Positions 19,842 to 21,044 of a stretch of 21,044 nt of DNA are shown one piece after another. The notes below the pieces were generated by a model that worked only from the letters and a program-made list of their open reading frames with translations, was not told where the DNA came from and searched no databases. The first letter of the stretch is position 1. Each line of letters begins with the position of its first letter. Location: contig JADGJL010000442.1 of NCBI GenBank assembly GCA_027600665.1, positions 1-21,044 on the forward strand. The letters run 5' to 3'. The position numbers and the translations under genes are program-made. Source of the DNA: Irineochytrium annulatum (taxonomy: Eukaryota > Chytridiomycota > Chytridiomycetes > Chytridiales > Chytridiaceae).

Positions 19842-20658
19842 ATGCTTATAATTTCTCGGCTGATATCCAGCGCGCGTCTCCCTCTCCTCCACCGATCCCG
19901 TCCTCTCACCTTCCCCGCGACTGCCCCAATCCGGATTTACGCCAAGATGCCGTTCAACCCCGTTTTTAACCACACTATGATTCGCGTGAAGGATCCGGCC
20001 GCGTCGAAAAAGTTCTATTGCGACCTGTTGGGCATGACGGAGATCGTGAGCCTGCCGTTCGAGCAGTCGAAATTCAGTATGCTGTCTTCATTTTTAGTTA
20101 TTTCCGCCCGTGTTTTTCAATACGTAAACGTTACTTGCACGTATCAGCACTCTACTTCTACGCCTTCAATGTCCCCGATAACATCAAAAGCGCCAGCCAC
20201 GACGAGCGCAGGAGCTACGCTTTCTCCGTCCCCGGCGTCCTGGAGCTCACCCACAACCACGTTAGTAAATATATAGATGAGTTTTTGCGAACTGAACGCG
20301 GTGGGACGTACGTTTAGGGCACGGAAAATGACCCCGAGTTCAAGGGGTACTCATCGGGGAACACCGAGCCCGGTAAAGGTTTCGGCCACATCGGTTTGGC
20401 GGTAGATGACGTTCAGGGATTCTGTGATCATTTGGAGAGCCATGGGGTGGCATTCAAGAAAAAGTTAAACGAGGGTGAGGAGTTCTTGTGCTGCTTGCGG
20501 GCGTGACGGATGTATGCTTATCCACGTGGTGCAGGTTCGATGAAGAACATTGCTTTTGCCTTGGACCCGGACGGTTACTGGTAGACATCCTTTCCTTTCA
20601 ATTGTTTAACATGTCGTCTAGGGTTGAGATCCTTCCGAAGGGCCTTCCGAAGCAGTAA
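19842..20658 (+). CDS. GLO1: Lactoylglutathione lyase (glyoxalase I)
   Basis: Glyoxalase I isomerises the hemithioacetal of methylglyoxal and glutathione to S-lactoylglutathione. Five exons: 19842-20076, 20148-20260, 20318-20474, 20535-20580, 20622-20658; 195 residues from the first ATG, or 160 from the ATG at 19947. This is a single-domain enzyme like the human one, unlike the two-domain yeast Glo1. The four metal ligands of the family are present: H in FNHTMIRV, E in LELTHNH, H in GHIGLAVDD and E in WVEILPKG. Other family motifs include DPAASKKFYCDLLGM and KNIAFALDPDGYWVEI. The 35 residues before the second ATG contain several Arg and no acidic residue, a likely mitochondrial leader, so one gene may supply two compartments. 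Confidence 0.95.
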
Positions 20659-20943
20659 AGTGTGATACCTGGAGTCGTTGCTGCGCTAAAATGCGATTGG
20701 GGGGTTTTCGGCGTTAGTTGGTAGCCTTGTACGGTCTATGTAGATATGCTACGGGAGCAAAAGCGCTTGTGCTTATATCTTGCCTGCCATAAAAGTTACG
20801 TGAGAAGCGTTGTACGAGGCAGTTTTTGGGTAAAAATTATTCATGATATGTAAATTGTCCATTACATGCATAATGCTCAATAATTGCCATGCAAAGAAAA
20901 ACAAATGTAAAAAAAACAAGAGATATGGTAACTGTCCTATCTA

Positions 20944-21044
20944 TCACGAATACATCACACTGCCACCACCCCGCTCGAAAAAACTGCTTTCCTCCACCTC
21001 CTCCCCATCCCCATCGCCATCCCCATCGCTTTCCTCCCCAGCCC
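20944..21044 (-). CDS. C-terminal end of an unidentified acidic protein (partial)
   Basis: Read on the minus strand from the window edge, one frame runs to a TGA at 20946-20944. It codes about 33 residues: an Asp/Gly and Glu-rich run, then ESSFFERGGGSVMYS. The clean frame, acidic composition and terminal position suggest the last exon of a gene converging on GLO1. The simple-sequence nature of the DNA (repeated ccatccccatcg) means chance is possible. No family can be named. Confidence 0.45.
   Translation of the reverse strand, partial: AGEESDGDGDGDGEEVEESSFFERGGGSVMYS

Noticed and set aside
1..21044. CRISPR array, transposon or insertion sequence
   Set aside because: No spaced direct repeats, transposase, integrase or terminal inverted repeats were seen; the genes are ordinary intron-containing fungal genes.

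Overview
The window is nuclear DNA from a gene-dense, intron-rich fungus. Nearly every gene is cut by short spliceosomal introns (about 40-100 nt, mostly GTRNGT donors, CTAAC/CTAAT-like branch sites, AG acceptors). The gene set is eukaryotic: TSC13, a p24 protein, MSH6, a zinc-finger MetAP1, alpha-SNAP and an intron-containing U3 snoRNA. The WD40 gene resembles S. pombe C2A9.03 from memory. The intron density argues against Saccharomycotina. An early-diverging (chytrid-like) fungus or a basidiomycete would fit, but I cannot place it further from sequence alone. There is no CRISPR array, transposon, rRNA or tRNA that I can support.

Layout. 1-3711 (+): 3' part of a large ankyrin-repeat protein with a long Ser/Pro-rich N-terminal half. 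4306-4625 (-): a U3 snoRNA gene with a spliceosomal intron, a TATA box and an inverted CCAAT box; this is the most interesting element and overlaps no credible protein gene. 4682-6072: about 1.4 kb with no gene I can assign. 6073-6909 (-) and 6959-8171 (+): a divergent pair, p24 cargo receptor and TSC13 enoyl reductase, with 49 bp between start codons. 8380-9705 (-) and 9736-14186 (+): a second divergent pair, an alpha-SNAP-like protein with an unusual hydrophobic N-terminal extension and the 21-exon mismatch-repair gene MSH6, with 30 bp between start codons. 14356-14673 (+): small single-pass membrane protein. 14956-16381 (+): methionine aminopeptidase 1. 16942-18690 (+): WD40 protein. 18974-19639 (-) and 19842-20658 (+): divergent pair of a small TPR protein with a mitochondrial-type leader and glyoxalase I with two in-frame starts. 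20944-21044 (-): C-terminal end of an unidentified acidic protein.

The genes are mostly unrelated housekeeping functions: ribosome biogenesis (U3), ER and secretory membrane functions (p24, TSC13, SNAP), DNA repair (MSH6), N-terminal methionine removal (MAP1) and methylglyoxal detoxification (GLO1). All exon-intron structures were assembled by hand from reading frame, splice consensus and remembered family motifs. They close in frame, but transcripts have not been seen.
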